This document shows, piece after piece, positions 43,732 to 51,782 of a DNA stretch of 64,000 nucleotides; the stretch's first letter is position 1; each line of letters opens with the position of its first letter. Below the pieces are notes generated by a model. That model ran no database searches. It was not told the origin of the DNA and saw only the letters and a list, made by a program, of their open reading frames with translations. The stretch is from Bog-756 sp963718405 (GTDB taxonomy: Bacteria; Actinomycetota; Acidimicrobiia; Acidimicrobiales; RAAP-2). Location of the stretch: the NCBI GenBank assembly GCA_963718405.1, contig CAVQYZ010000004.1:248001-312000 (forward strand). The letters run 5' to 3'. A program made the translations under genes and the position numbers.

Positions 43732-44165
43732 CAGCGAGCCCCCGGAGCGGGTCGCGTCGGGTCGTGCGGTCGTCCGGAATCCTGTGCTCCGCTCTTGCGC
43801 AGGAAGGTCATCGACCGGGTGTGCAACCGCCAGCCCTGTTCGGTTCGACGGTAGGTGTCGGTGTAGTAGCCGATGCGCATGGCGTGGTTGGTCTGGTCGA
43901 CGAAGCACAGGGGCTGTTGGCCGGTGCCCACATCGCCGTCGAGCTCGAACACCGGGGGCCCGACCAAAAAGAGCCCCTTGGGCGCCGCCGCCACCAGGGC
44001 GGGGAAGTCGGCCAGCTGGTAGGTATCGCCGAAGGCGCTGTAGGTGCCGTCGGGGGTGAAGACCTCCACCACCGCTTCGATGTCGTCCTTGGTCATGCCC
44101 AGGGCGTAACGGGCCAGCAGTTGCTGCAGCTCGATGACGTCGACGATAGAAAGCTCAGCGGCCAT
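43731..44165 (-). CDS. SnoaL-like / NTF2-fold protein
   Basis: A 144-residue NTF2-fold protein: IVDVIELQQLLARYALGMTKDDIEAVVEVFTPDGTYSAFG, PPVFELDGDVGTGQQPLCFVDQTNHAMRIGYYTDTYRRTEQGWRLHTRSMTFLRKSG. The pattern 'L..RY..a.D..D...v...F..DG.y' and the final W.i..R...f are typical of SnoaL-like isomerase/hydratase-related domains. It is sandwiched with 1-2-base junctions between the reductase and acyl-CoA dehydrogenase genes, so it takes part in the same pathway, perhaps as a hydratase or accessory protein. Confidence 0.82.
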   Translation of the reverse strand: MAAELSIVDVIELQQLLARYALGMTKDDIEAVVEVFTPDGTYSAFGDTYQLADFPALVAAAPKGLFLVGPPVFELDGDVGTGQQPLCFVDQTNHAMRIGYYTDTYRRTEQGWRLHTRSMTFLRKSGAQDSGRPHDPTRPAPGAR

Positions 44166-44167
44166 GG

Positions 44168-45235
44168 TCAGTCCTCGAAACCGTACGTCACGTGCACCAG
44201 GGGGCTGGTGGGAAGGGCCTGGCAGGTGAGCACCCAGCCTTCCTCTATCTCCTCGGGGGTCAGGGCATTGTTCACGTGCATCGACGCCGACCCTTCCACC
44301 AACCGGGCCATGCAGGTGGCACAGCTACCCGCCTCGCAGGAGAACGGCGGGGCCATCCCCATCTGCCGGGCTGTCTGCAGGATGGTGGTGCCGGGGCGGT
44401 ACTCGGTGGTCTCGGTGCGACCGTCGAGGTCGATGGTGACCTGGGTGGCCACCGCGGTCCCGTCGGTGGCCTCCGGCTCCGGCGCCCACGGTTCCAACGT
44501 GAACCGTTCGATGTGGATGCTCGAGGCGTCGACTCCGAGGGCCAGCAACGACTCCTCGACCACGGCCATGAACGGCTCCGGTCCGCACACGTAGTACTCG
44601 GTGCCGGCGGTGACTCCGGCGAACGCCCGGATCTCTTCCGGCTCCATCAGTCCCTGTTCGACGTCGAGATGGTGGGACACGGTGAGCCGGCCGGCGTAGC
44701 GTTGGCTGAGCTCGTCGATCTCCGGCCCGAAGATGATGGAGTCGCCGTCGCGGTTGGCGTAGGCCAGGCGCACGTTCCGGGGGGTCGTGGCCAGCGCCGA
44801 CTTCATCAGGGAGAGCACCGGCGTGATCCCGCTGCCGGCGACGAAGGCCACCAGGTCGCCGCGGCCCTCACCCAGGCGGAAGAGCCCGGCCGGCCGGGCC
44901 ACCTCGACCGTGTCTCCCGCTGACAGATGGTCGTTCATCCAGTTGGAGGCCACCCCACCCGGGGTGCGCTTCACGGTGACGCGAAGCTCGCGGTCGACGG
45001 CGGGGGAGGAGGACATCGAGTAGCAGCGCACATAGGCCTGGCCCTCGACCCACACCCGGAAGGTGCAGAACTGCCCGGCCTCATAGGCGAAGGTGGTGGC
45101 CAGGTCGGCCGGCACCTCGAGCGTGAACGAGGTGGCCTCGGCGGTCTCCCGCACCACCCGGGCCACCCGTAGCGAGTGGAAGCCGTGGTCGACCGCCAAC
45201 CCGGAGGCGTCGGCGGTGCGCTCCGAGAGTGCCAT
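44168..45235 (-). CDS. kshB: oxygenase reductase with FAD/NAD and C-terminal 2Fe-2S ferredoxin domains (KshB-like)
   Basis: 355 residues in the order flavin domain (RCYSMSSSPAVDRELRVTVKR), NAD domain (FVAGSGITPVLSLMKSAL, EYYVCGPEPFMAVVEESL) and plant-type ferredoxin (CEAGSCATCMARLVEG ... VLTCQALP) with all four cluster cysteines. Size and order match 3-ketosteroid-9-alpha-hydroxylase reductase KshB and related HmpX/PaaE-type proteins. It would pass electrons from NADH to a Rieske oxygenase, plausibly the one at 49235. The ATG 45235 has no ribosome site but lies eight bases after a TATCAT -10, so it may be leaderless. Confidence 0.85.
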   Translation of the reverse strand: MALSERTADASGLAVDHGFHSLRVARVVRETAEATSFTLEVPADLATTFAYEAGQFCTFRVWVEGQAYVRCYSMSSSPAVDRELRVTVKRTPGGVASNWMNDHLSAGDTVEVARPAGLFRLGEGRGDLVAFVAGSGITPVLSLMKSALATTPRNVRLAYANRDGDSIIFGPEIDELSQRYAGRLTVSHHLDVEQGLMEPEEIRAFAGVTAGTEYYVCGPEPFMAVVEESLLALGVDASSIHIERFTLEPWAPEPEATDGTAVATQVTIDLDGRTETTEYRPGTTILQTARQMGMAPPFSCEAGSCATCMARLVEGSASMHVNNALTPEEIEEGWVLTCQALPTSPLVHVTYGFED

Positions 45236-45236
45236 G

Positions 45237-45272
45237 TTGACAAATGATAACGTAGTTCTCCTAGACTGACAA
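45237..45272. promoter_or_regulatory. overlapping divergent promoters (reductase operon / acyl-CoA ligase)
   Basis: Minus strand: -35 TTGTCA (45267-45272), 17 bases, -10 TATCAT (45244-45249), start at the reductase ATG. Plus strand: -35 TTGACA (45237-45242), 19 bases, -10 TAGACT (45262-45267), leading to the ligase GTG 45317. The two promoters occupy the same DNA, so only one polymerase can bind at a time. Confidence 0.65.
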
Positions 45273-45316
45273 CGAAGCTAGGACGCCGGCGGCAACGGCG
45301 CAGTCGAGGAGATCCT

Positions 45317-46954
45317 GTGGGGGAATCAGGGAGCACGGTGGACGGCTGGGGCGTGCGGTCGGTGCCCGAGGACCTGCGACGGCAGTACATCGCCGAGGGT
45401 TGGTGGACCGAGGACACGCTCGGCCGGATGGTGGCGGACGGCCTGGCCGGCAAGGACCGGACGGTCTTCGAGGTGCACTCCCAGGTCCGCCCGTGGAAGG
45501 GGACCTTCGTCGATGTCGACCGGGCGGCCCGGGTCCTGGCCGGCTCCCTCCGGGCCCGGGGCGTGGGGCCGGGGTCCGTGGTGGTGGTCCAGCTGCCGAA
45601 CTGGGTGGAGGCCGGCATCACCTTCTGGGCGGCGGCCTACCTCGGTGCGGTGGTGGTCCCCATCGTGCACTTCTACGGCCCCAAAGAGGTCGGGTACATC
45701 CTCGGGGTGACCTCCCCGGACGTGGTGGTCACCGCCGACCGGTTCGGGCACAACGACTACCTGGCCACCTACTCCGAGCTGGTGGGACGGGACGGCGGGC
45801 CCCTGTGGCTGGTGGTGGGCGACACCCCGGCCGGGTCCCTGCCGGACGCCGCCACCCCGTTCGGGTCCATGCTCGACCACGAGCCCATCGCCGGCCCGGT
45901 CGAGGTGGACCCCGACACCCCGGTGCTCATCGGCTTCACCTCCGGCACGACCCGCGACCCCAAGGGCGTCGTGCACTCCCACCGCACCATCGGCTTCGAG
46001 ACCCGACAGCTCAACTACATGTACCCCATGGGTGGCCCGCCCCAGATCACCGGGACCCCCGTCGGTCACTTCATCGGGATGCTCAACGCCTTCCTCATTC
46101 CGCTGATGCGCGAGCACCCGGTGCATTTGTTGGATGTGTGGGACCCCGGGGAGGTGGTCCGCCTGATGCGGGAGGAGGGCCTCGGTGTCACCGGTGGGGC
46201 CACCTACTTCCTCACCAGCGTGCTGGACCACCGCCACTTCACCCCGGACCTGGTGGCCCTGATGCCGTTCGCCGGGCTGGGCGGGTCGTCGGTCCCGGTG
46301 GCGGTGACCGAGCGGGCCACCCGGCTCGGGATCAAGGTCTTCCGCTCCTACGGGAGCACGGAGCACCCGTCGATCACCGGCTCCCTCCTGGACGAGCCGG
46401 AGGTGAAACGCAACACCACCGACGGCCGTCCCCTGCCCGGGGTGGAGATCCGCCTCGATGAGGATGGCCAGATCATCAGCCGGGGCCCGGACTGCTGTAT
46501 CGGCTACACCGATCCCTCTTTGACGGCGGTGGCCTTCGACGTCGACGGCTGGTACCACACCGGCGACGTCGGGGTCCTCGACGAGGACGGCTATCTCACC
46601 ATCACCGATCGCATCTCGGACATCATCATCCGGGGTGGCGAGAACATCAGCGCCCAGGAGATCGAAGAGCTGCTGTTGAGCATGGAGGCGGTGGCCGAGG
46701 TGGCGGTGGTGGCCGAGCCCGACGAGCGGCTGGGCGAGCACGCCGCCGCCGTGGTGAGTGTGCGGGAGGGGATGGCGGCACCGACCCTGGGCCAGGTGCG
46801 CGACCACCTGGCCGCCTCGGGCCTGTCCCGGCAGAAATGGCCGGAGTCCATCCGTGAGGTCGCCGAATTCCCCCGCACGCCGTCAGGCAAGATCCAGAAG
46901 TTCCGGCTCCGGGAGCTGATCCGCCAGGACCACCCCGGGGTGGCGGACGGGTGA
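45317..46954 (+). CDS. AMP-dependent acyl-CoA synthetase/ligase
   Basis: A 545-residue adenylate-forming ligase: phosphate loop FTSGTTRDPKGVVHSH, FRSYGSTEHPSITGS, adenylation motif DGWYHTGDVGVLDEDGYLTITDRISDIIIRGGENISAQEIEELL, and the C-terminal catalytic lysine in FPRTPSGKIQKFRLREL. The substrate is an acid; the gene's place suggests a cyclic or branched acid from the island. It resembles cyclohexanecarboxylate/FadD-type ligases. GTG 45317 is preceded by GAGGAG. It is transcribed with the dioxygenase downstream or close to it. Confidence 0.9.
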   Translation: MGESGSTVDGWGVRSVPEDLRRQYIAEGWWTEDTLGRMVADGLAGKDRTVFEVHSQVRPWKGTFVDVDRAARVLAGSLRARGVGPGSVVVVQLPNWVEAGITFWAAAYLGAVVVPIVHFYGPKEVGYILGVTSPDVVVTADRFGHNDYLATYSELVGRDGGPLWLVVGDTPAGSLPDAATPFGSMLDHEPIAGPVEVDPDTPVLIGFTSGTTRDPKGVVHSHRTIGFETRQLNYMYPMGGPPQITGTPVGHFIGMLNAFLIPLMREHPVHLLDVWDPGEVVRLMREEGLGVTGGATYFLTSVLDHRHFTPDLVALMPFAGLGGSSVPVAVTERATRLGIKVFRSYGSTEHPSITGSLLDEPEVKRNTTDGRPLPGVEIRLDEDGQIISRGPDCCIGYTDPSLTAVAFDVDGWYHTGDVGVLDEDGYLTITDRISDIIIRGGENISAQEIEELLLSMEAVAEVAVVAEPDERLGEHAAAVVSVREGMAAPTLGQVRDHLAASGLSRQKWPESIREVAEFPRTPSGKIQKFRLRELIRQDHPGVADG

Positions 46955-47018
46955 AAACGGCGTTCTGCAATCGTAATAGTGTTCCTCTAGTAACGGGGCA
47001 ACGTGAAGGAGAGCCACA

Positions 47019-47849
47019 GTGAGCGCGATCGCCGCGACGAAGCTCAGTCCGACCGTCGGCGCGCAGGTCGTCGGGGTGGACGACGACCAGCTGCTGGCGG
47101 ACCCGGCCCTGCCGGCCTGGACCCTCGAGGCCCTGGAGGCCCACGGCGTCCTGGTCTTCGAGGACCTGCACATCGACGACGCCACCCAGGTGGCGTTCTC
47201 GCGGCGGCTGGGCCAGGTGGAGGTGTTCGGCTCCGGTGAGCATCCCGAGATCTTCCGGGTGACCCTCGATCCGGCCAAGAACCCCGCCGCCGCCTACCTG
47301 CGCGGCACCTTCGACTGGCACATCGACGGGTGCACCGACGACGTCCCGATCATGGCCACCCTGCTGAGCGCCCATGCGGTGGCGGCGTCCGGGGGGGAGA
47401 CCGAGTTCGCCAGCACCTACAACGCCTACGACCATCTCTCCGAGGATGAGAAGGATCGTTACCTGTCCCTGCGGGTGGTGCACACCATCGAAGCGTCGCA
47501 GCGGCTGGTGAACGACGACCCGTCGCCCGAGGAGCTGGCCTTGTGGCGGGCCAGACCGGCCAAGGAGCACCCGCTGGTGTGGACCCACCAGTCGGGACGG
47601 CGCTCGCTGGTGCTCGGGGCCACCGCCGACTACGTGGTGGGGATGGAGCTCGACGAAGGACGGGCCCTGCTGGCCGAGCTGCTGGCCCGGTCCACCACGG
47701 CTGATCGCGTCTACCGGCACCAGTGGTCGGTCGGGGACATGGTCATCTGGGACAACCGGGGGGTACTCCACCGGGCCGGTCGTTACGACCCCACCTCCCC
47801 CCGCGACATGCACCGAACGACACTCCACGGAAACGAGGCCATCCAATGA
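47019..47849 (+). CDS. TauD/TfdA-type Fe(II)/2-oxoglutarate dioxygenase
   Basis: 276 residues. The HxD iron motif is in FDWHIDGCTDDVP, the distal His in DNRGVLHRAGRYD, and the 2-oxoglutarate Arg in RDMHRTTL. The sequence GGETEFASTYNAYDHLSEDEKDRY is typical of the family. It would hydroxylate an organic substrate with loss of succinate and CO2. The GTG start has AAGGAG eight bases upstream. The stop overlaps the next SDR start by 4 bp (ATGA), so at least four genes to 49170 are coupled. Confidence 0.9.
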   Translation: MSAIAATKLSPTVGAQVVGVDDDQLLADPALPAWTLEALEAHGVLVFEDLHIDDATQVAFSRRLGQVEVFGSGEHPEIFRVTLDPAKNPAAAYLRGTFDWHIDGCTDDVPIMATLLSAHAVAASGGETEFASTYNAYDHLSEDEKDRYLSLRVVHTIEASQRLVNDDPSPEELALWRARPAKEHPLVWTHQSGRRSLVLGATADYVVGMELDEGRALLAELLARSTTADRVYRHQWSVGDMVIWDNRGVLHRAGRYDPTSPRDMHRTTLHGNEAIQ

Positions 47850-48598
47850 GCACCGCCCGGACCGCCATCGTCACCGGAGGAGGGTCAGGGATCGGCCAGG
47901 CCATCAGTGAGCGACTGGCCGCCGACGGGAACGCCGTGGCCGTCTTCGATCGCGACGGGCAATCGGCGGAGGCCACGGCGGCCGCCATCGAGGCGGCCGG
48001 GGGCACGGCGGTCGGTGTCGTCGTGGACGTAACCGACCGGGACCAGATCGACCGTGGAGTCGCCGCCGTCCGCCAACGCCTGGGTCGACCCACCATCCTG
48101 GTCAACAGCGCAGGTCTGGACGGATTCGACCCCTTCCTCAAGATCACCGCGGAGAAGTGGAACCGCATCCTGGCCGTCAACCTCACCGGGACCTTCGACT
48201 GCTGCCAGGCCGTGGTGCCGGACATGATCGAGGAGGGATGGGGGCGGATCGTGAACATCTCGTCCTCGAGCGCCCACGGCGGCCAGCCCCTCATGACCCA
48301 CTATGTGGCGTCCAAGGCCGGCGTGATCGGCTTCACCAAGGCTCTGGCCCTGGAGCTCGGGCCCCAGGGGATCACCGTCAACACCATCCCGCCCGGGTTC
48401 ATCGACACCCCCATGCTCCGCAAGTCCGAACAACGCGGCCTACTCGGGAAGGGCGTCGAACATCACGAGTCGATGACGCCGGTGCGTCGGGTGGGGACGC
48501 CACAGGACATCGCCGCCACCTGCTCGTTCCTGGTGCGGGAGGAGGCCGGCTACATCACCGGTCAGGTCATCGGGGTCAACGGCGGCCGGAACACCTGA
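47846..48598 (+). CDS. SDR-family dehydrogenase
   Basis: 250 residues: VTGGGSGIGQAISERL, FDRDGQSAE (acidic, NAD-preferring), ILVNSAGLDGFDPFLKIT, IVNISSSSAHGGQPLMTHYVASKAGVIGFTKALALELG with the Ser-Tyr-Lys triad, NTIPPGFIDTPML and YITGQVIGVNGG. A classical SDR close to 3-oxoacyl-reductase or cyclohexanol-dehydrogenase types; the substrate is unknown. Translationally coupled to the dioxygenase and to the following gene. Confidence 0.9.
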   Translation: MSTARTAIVTGGGSGIGQAISERLAADGNAVAVFDRDGQSAEATAAAIEAAGGTAVGVVVDVTDRDQIDRGVAAVRQRLGRPTILVNSAGLDGFDPFLKITAEKWNRILAVNLTGTFDCCQAVVPDMIEEGWGRIVNISSSSAHGGQPLMTHYVASKAGVIGFTKALALELGPQGITVNTIPPGFIDTPMLRKSEQRGLLGKGVEHHESMTPVRRVGTPQDIAATCSFLVREEAGYITGQVIGVNGGRNT

Positions 48599-49170
48599 TG
48601 GCCCGTATCGAACCCCTGCCGCCCGCCGAGTGGTCGCCGGAGATGGCCGCGGCCGTGGCGGTCCTCCGACCCGAGAACCCGCGCCATCCCATCGTCCGTC
48701 GCCCGGGTCGACCCAAGGCCCTCAACGCCCTGGGCACCCTGGTCCGTCACCCCGAGCTGGCCAAGGCCTTCAACACCTTCAACGGCCACATCCTCTTCTC
48801 CTCGACGCTGGCGCCCCGGGAGCGGGAGCTGCTGGTCCTCCGGGTGGCCTCCATCCGGGCCTCGGAGTACGAGTGGCAGCAACACGCCATCCTGGCCGAA
48901 GACGTGGGTCTCGATGATGACGAGGTCGCCCGGATCGCCGTCGGCCCCGAGGCGCCGGGGTGGTCAGAGCTCGATCAGGCCATGCTCCGGGCGGTGGACG
49001 AGCTCATCGGCTCGGGAGCGGTGTCCGATGCCACCTGGGCCGTGCTGGCCGGCCGGTTGGACGAGCAGCAGCTCATGGACCTGGTCTTCACCGTCGGGGC
49101 CTACGAGATCCTGGCCATGGCCTTCCGGTCCTTCGGGGTCGAGCTCGACGACGACCTCCACCGGAAATGA
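48598..49170 (+). CDS. carboxymuconolactone-decarboxylase-family protein
   Basis: 190 residues with the all-helical AhpD/CMD fold: ALGTLVRHPELAKAFNTFNGHILFSSTLAPRERELLVLRVASIRASEYEWQQHAILAEDVGL. The E-x-x-W-x-x-H motif has no C-x-x-C, so this is the non-peroxiredoxin class. The ATG overlaps the SDR stop (TGATG). Proteins of this type are frequent in actinobacterial aromatic/steroid clusters, where their reaction is unproven. Confidence 0.85.
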   Translation: MARIEPLPPAEWSPEMAAAVAVLRPENPRHPIVRRPGRPKALNALGTLVRHPELAKAFNTFNGHILFSSTLAPRERELLVLRVASIRASEYEWQQHAILAEDVGLDDDEVARIAVGPEAPGWSELDQAMLRAVDELIGSGAVSDATWAVLAGRLDEQQLMDLVFTVGAYEILAMAFRSFGVELDDDLHRK

Positions 49171-49172
49171 TA

Positions 49173-49201
49173 TTCTGTTTTTAGAAGATCGCTGATATCA
49201 T
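49173..49201 (+). promoter_or_regulatory. probable promoter of the Rieske oxygenase gene
   Basis: -35 TTCTGT (49173-49178), 17-base spacer, -10 TATCAT (49196-49201), in an AT-rich island between otherwise GC-rich genes. It begins with AAATGATA, also seen in the divergent promoter at 45242-45249. Confidence 0.5.
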
Positions 49202-49234
49202 CTGGCCGCAGAGGCCGTACCGGGAGGAACCCAC

Positions 49235-50530
49235 ATGGCGCACTTTCCAAAGCCTGACGAGGGCAGCTGGACCCAGCACTACCCCGAGTTGGGCACCGGG
49301 CCGGTCTCCTATGAGGACTCGATCTCGCCCGAGCACTACGAGCTGGAGCGCCAGGCCATCTTCGCCCGCACCTGGCTCAATGTCGGCCGGGTGGAACAGA
49401 TCCCCCGCACCGGGGCCTACTTCACCCGGGAGATCGCCGCGGCCCGAACATCGATCGTGGTGGTCCGGGGCACCGACGGTGAGGTGCACGCCTTCCACAA
49501 CATCTGTCGTCACCGCGGCAACAAGCTGGTGTGGAATGACTATCCGGGCGAGGAGACCAGCGGCACCTGTCGCCAGTTCACCTGCAAGTACCACGGCTGG
49601 CGGTACTCGGTGGACGGCCAGCTCACCTTCGTCCAGCAGGAGTCGGAGTTCTTCGACCTCGAGCGTGACGACTACGGACTGGCCACGGTGCAGGTCGACA
49701 CGTGGGAAGGGTTCATCTTCGTCAATCTCGACCCGGAGAACACCACGTCGCTACACGAGTACCTCGGCACCTTCGGCGCCGGTCTGGCCGGCTATCCGTT
49801 CGACAAGATGACCCAGGTCTACAAGTACCGGTCCCACGTCGGGGCCAACTGGAAGCTGTTCATCGACGCCTTCGCCGAGTTCTACCATGCGCCAATTCTC
49901 CACGCCAAGCAGGCCACGGCGGAAGAGTCCCGCAAGCTGTCCGGCTTCGGTTACGAGGCCCTGGACTACCAACTGGACGGACCGCACGGCATGGTGTCGT
50001 CGTGGGGGGGCATGTCGCCACCCAAGGACCTCAACATGGTCAAGCCCATCGAGCGGATCCTGCACAGTGGACTGTTCGGCCCGTGGGAACGCCCCGACAT
50101 CGAGGGCCTCGATCCACTGCCACCGGCCATCAACCCGGCCCGTCACCCGGCCTGGGGTGTGGACTCGTTCGTCTTCTTCCCGAACTTCATGCTCCTGATC
50201 TGGCAGTCGGGCTGGTACCTCACCTACCACTACTGGCCGACCTCCTACAACACCCACATCTTCGAAGGCACCCTCTACTTCGTCCCACCGAGGAACGCCC
50301 GGGAGCGCCTCCAACAGGAGCTGGCCGCCGTCACCTTCAAGGAGTACGCGCTGCAGGACGGCAACACCCTCGAGGCCACCCAGACCATGTTGGAGTCACG
50401 GGCCGTCACCAGCTTCCCTCTCAACGACCAGGAGATCCTGTTGCGTCAGCTGCACAAGACGGCCCGGGAGTACGTGAGCAACGACCAGCTGAAGTCCGCC
50501 ACCCCCGTGCGGATCTCGAGCCCGTCCTGA
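49235..50530 (+). CDS. Rieske non-heme iron oxygenase, alpha subunit
   Basis: 431 residues. The Rieske 2Fe-2S site is complete (CRHRGNKLVW ... CKYHGWRYS). The mononuclear-iron part follows with DAFAEFYHAPILH, and the middle sequence WKLFIDAFAEFYH matches aromatic-ring-hydroxylating oxygenases. No beta subunit follows, so it is likely of the alpha-only class, like KshA. The reductase at 44168 is the nearest electron donor. ATG 49235 has a GGGAGGA site. Confidence 0.92.
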   Translation: MAHFPKPDEGSWTQHYPELGTGPVSYEDSISPEHYELERQAIFARTWLNVGRVEQIPRTGAYFTREIAAARTSIVVVRGTDGEVHAFHNICRHRGNKLVWNDYPGEETSGTCRQFTCKYHGWRYSVDGQLTFVQQESEFFDLERDDYGLATVQVDTWEGFIFVNLDPENTTSLHEYLGTFGAGLAGYPFDKMTQVYKYRSHVGANWKLFIDAFAEFYHAPILHAKQATAEESRKLSGFGYEALDYQLDGPHGMVSSWGGMSPPKDLNMVKPIERILHSGLFGPWERPDIEGLDPLPPAINPARHPAWGVDSFVFFPNFMLLIWQSGWYLTYHYWPTSYNTHIFEGTLYFVPPRNARERLQQELAAVTFKEYALQDGNTLEATQTMLESRAVTSFPLNDQEILLRQLHKTAREYVSNDQLKSATPVRISSPS

Positions 50531-50546
50531 TCCGGAGATCGAACCG

Positions 50547-50873
50547 ATGCCCGTCCTTCCTTCCGACTTCGCTGACCTTGAACCGTTCGCCGACTGGGCC
50601 CTCGAGAGCGAGGCCGAGCGGTACGCCAAGCGCTTGTCCACCACCATGGACCACTTCCAGCTGTTCTATGACACAGCCTTCCCCCGCCTCGACGATGCCA
50701 TCGGGTACCTCGACCAGTTCGACCTGGGCGCGCTTCCCGAAGATGCCAAGCACCTGTTGTGGCTGTGCTACTCGTTGGTGAACGTGTCCTTCCCCGTCGA
50801 GGTGTGGAGCCAGGCCCGGGTGCCGGACAGCGGTGCGGCCCGCATGGACATGGTGGTCGAGCCGGCGGTCTGA
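50547..50873 (+). CDS. small protein of unknown function following the oxygenase
   Basis: 108 residues, 16 bases downstream of the Rieske gene and surely in the same operon. Mostly helical and acidic: FADLEPFADWALESEAERYAKRLSTTMDHFQLFYDTAFPRLDDAIGYLDQFDLGALPEDAKHLLWLCYSLVNVSFPVEVWSQARVPDSG. It has a single Cys, no signal and no membrane segment. Not recognised. Its position suggests a subunit or accessory factor of the oxygenase. Confidence 0.75.
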   Translation: MPVLPSDFADLEPFADWALESEAERYAKRLSTTMDHFQLFYDTAFPRLDDAIGYLDQFDLGALPEDAKHLLWLCYSLVNVSFPVEVWSQARVPDSGAARMDMVVEPAV

Positions 50874-50950
50874 GCCCGGCCGGCGGGACCGGTCACGACG
50901 GCCCGACGGCTGTGATCCACGAGGTCGGCTCCGGCGTCGGCCGGAGTAGA

Positions 50951-50962
50951 CCGACCGGTCGG
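50951..50962. promoter_or_regulatory. candidate TetR operator
   Basis: CCGACCGGTCGG, a perfect 12-bp palindrome 71 bases upstream of the -10 element of the regulator gene. Autoregulation is assumed from position. Confidence 0.4.
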
Positions 50963-51033
50963 ACGGATAACGCCGCGCTCCGGTGCCCGCGGAGATTGCA
51001 GTGGTCAGAACGGTGTCAGGTACGCTCTGCTCG

Positions 51034-51738
51034 GTGACGAACAACGAGCTGGCTACCGAAGCCGCCGAGCCGGAAGGCCTCAGTCGGCGGGACCAGGCCG
51101 TGGCCCGGTCGTTGGATTCCGCCCGGTTGAGGGCCGAAAGCAGGGTGCAGCGCTTTCTCGACGCCGCCACCGAGCTCTTCGAGTCCCGCCCGGGGCGGGA
51201 CTTCACCGTTCAGGAGGTGGTGGAGCGCTCCGGTCAATCGCTCCACAGCTTCTATCAGTACTTCGGCGGGAAGCACGAGCTCCTCCTGGCGCTGTTCGAA
51301 GAGAGCGTCCGATCCACCACGGAGCACCTCAGCGAGGCCATCGCCCAAGAGAGCGACCCCCTCGAGCGCCTCCATCGCTTTGTGGTGGAGTACTACCGGA
51401 TGTGCCGTCCGTCCGAGGATGCCGACGGGAAGAGGAAGGGCCCGCTGGGCATGGCCGAGTTCGCCCAGCAGCTGCTCACCGAACACCCGAAGGAAGCAGC
51501 CCGGGTGTTCTCCCCCCTCTTGACCCTCCTGGAGGAAGTGCTGCAAGAGGCGGCCGACGCCGGCGCGGTGCGACCCGGGCTCCGCCAGGGGCCGATCGTC
51601 GGCATCGTGCTCGAAGTGATCATGTTCAACACCTTCTCCTCGACCATCGGCGGCTTGTCGCTACGCCCGACCGACGGTGACGCCGAGGACCTGTGGGGTC
51701 TCATCCTCCACGGCATCGGATCCGGCCCCGCCGCCTGA
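51034..51738 (+). CDS. TetR-family transcriptional regulator
   Basis: 234 residues. The N-terminal helix-turn-helix is clear: RVQRFLDAATELFESRPGRDFTVQEVVERSGQSLHSFYQYFGGKHELLLALFEES. The rest is a helical ligand domain. GTG 51034 is preferred: TACGCT lies seven bases upstream, giving a leaderless start, while the earlier in-frame ATG gives a non-conserved leader. It is placed among the catabolic genes and is the only regulator in the island seen here, so it is the best candidate to sense a pathway CoA ester or substrate. Confidence 0.88.
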   Translation: MTNNELATEAAEPEGLSRRDQAVARSLDSARLRAESRVQRFLDAATELFESRPGRDFTVQEVVERSGQSLHSFYQYFGGKHELLLALFEESVRSTTEHLSEAIAQESDPLERLHRFVVEYYRMCRPSEDADGKRKGPLGMAEFAQQLLTEHPKEAARVFSPLLTLLEEVLQEAADAGAVRPGLRQGPIVGIVLEVIMFNTFSSTIGGLSLRPTDGDAEDLWGLILHGIGSGPAA

Positions 51739-51782
51739 CCTCGACCGCGCCGACCATCAGGAAGGTGTTGGTGAGCGACTGA

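Noticed and set aside
48157..48597. Upstream extension of the carboxymuconolactone-decarboxylase-like protein
   Set aside because: It is an out-of-frame reading of the SDR gene. The ATG at 48598 overlaps the SDR stop and begins the conserved sequence.
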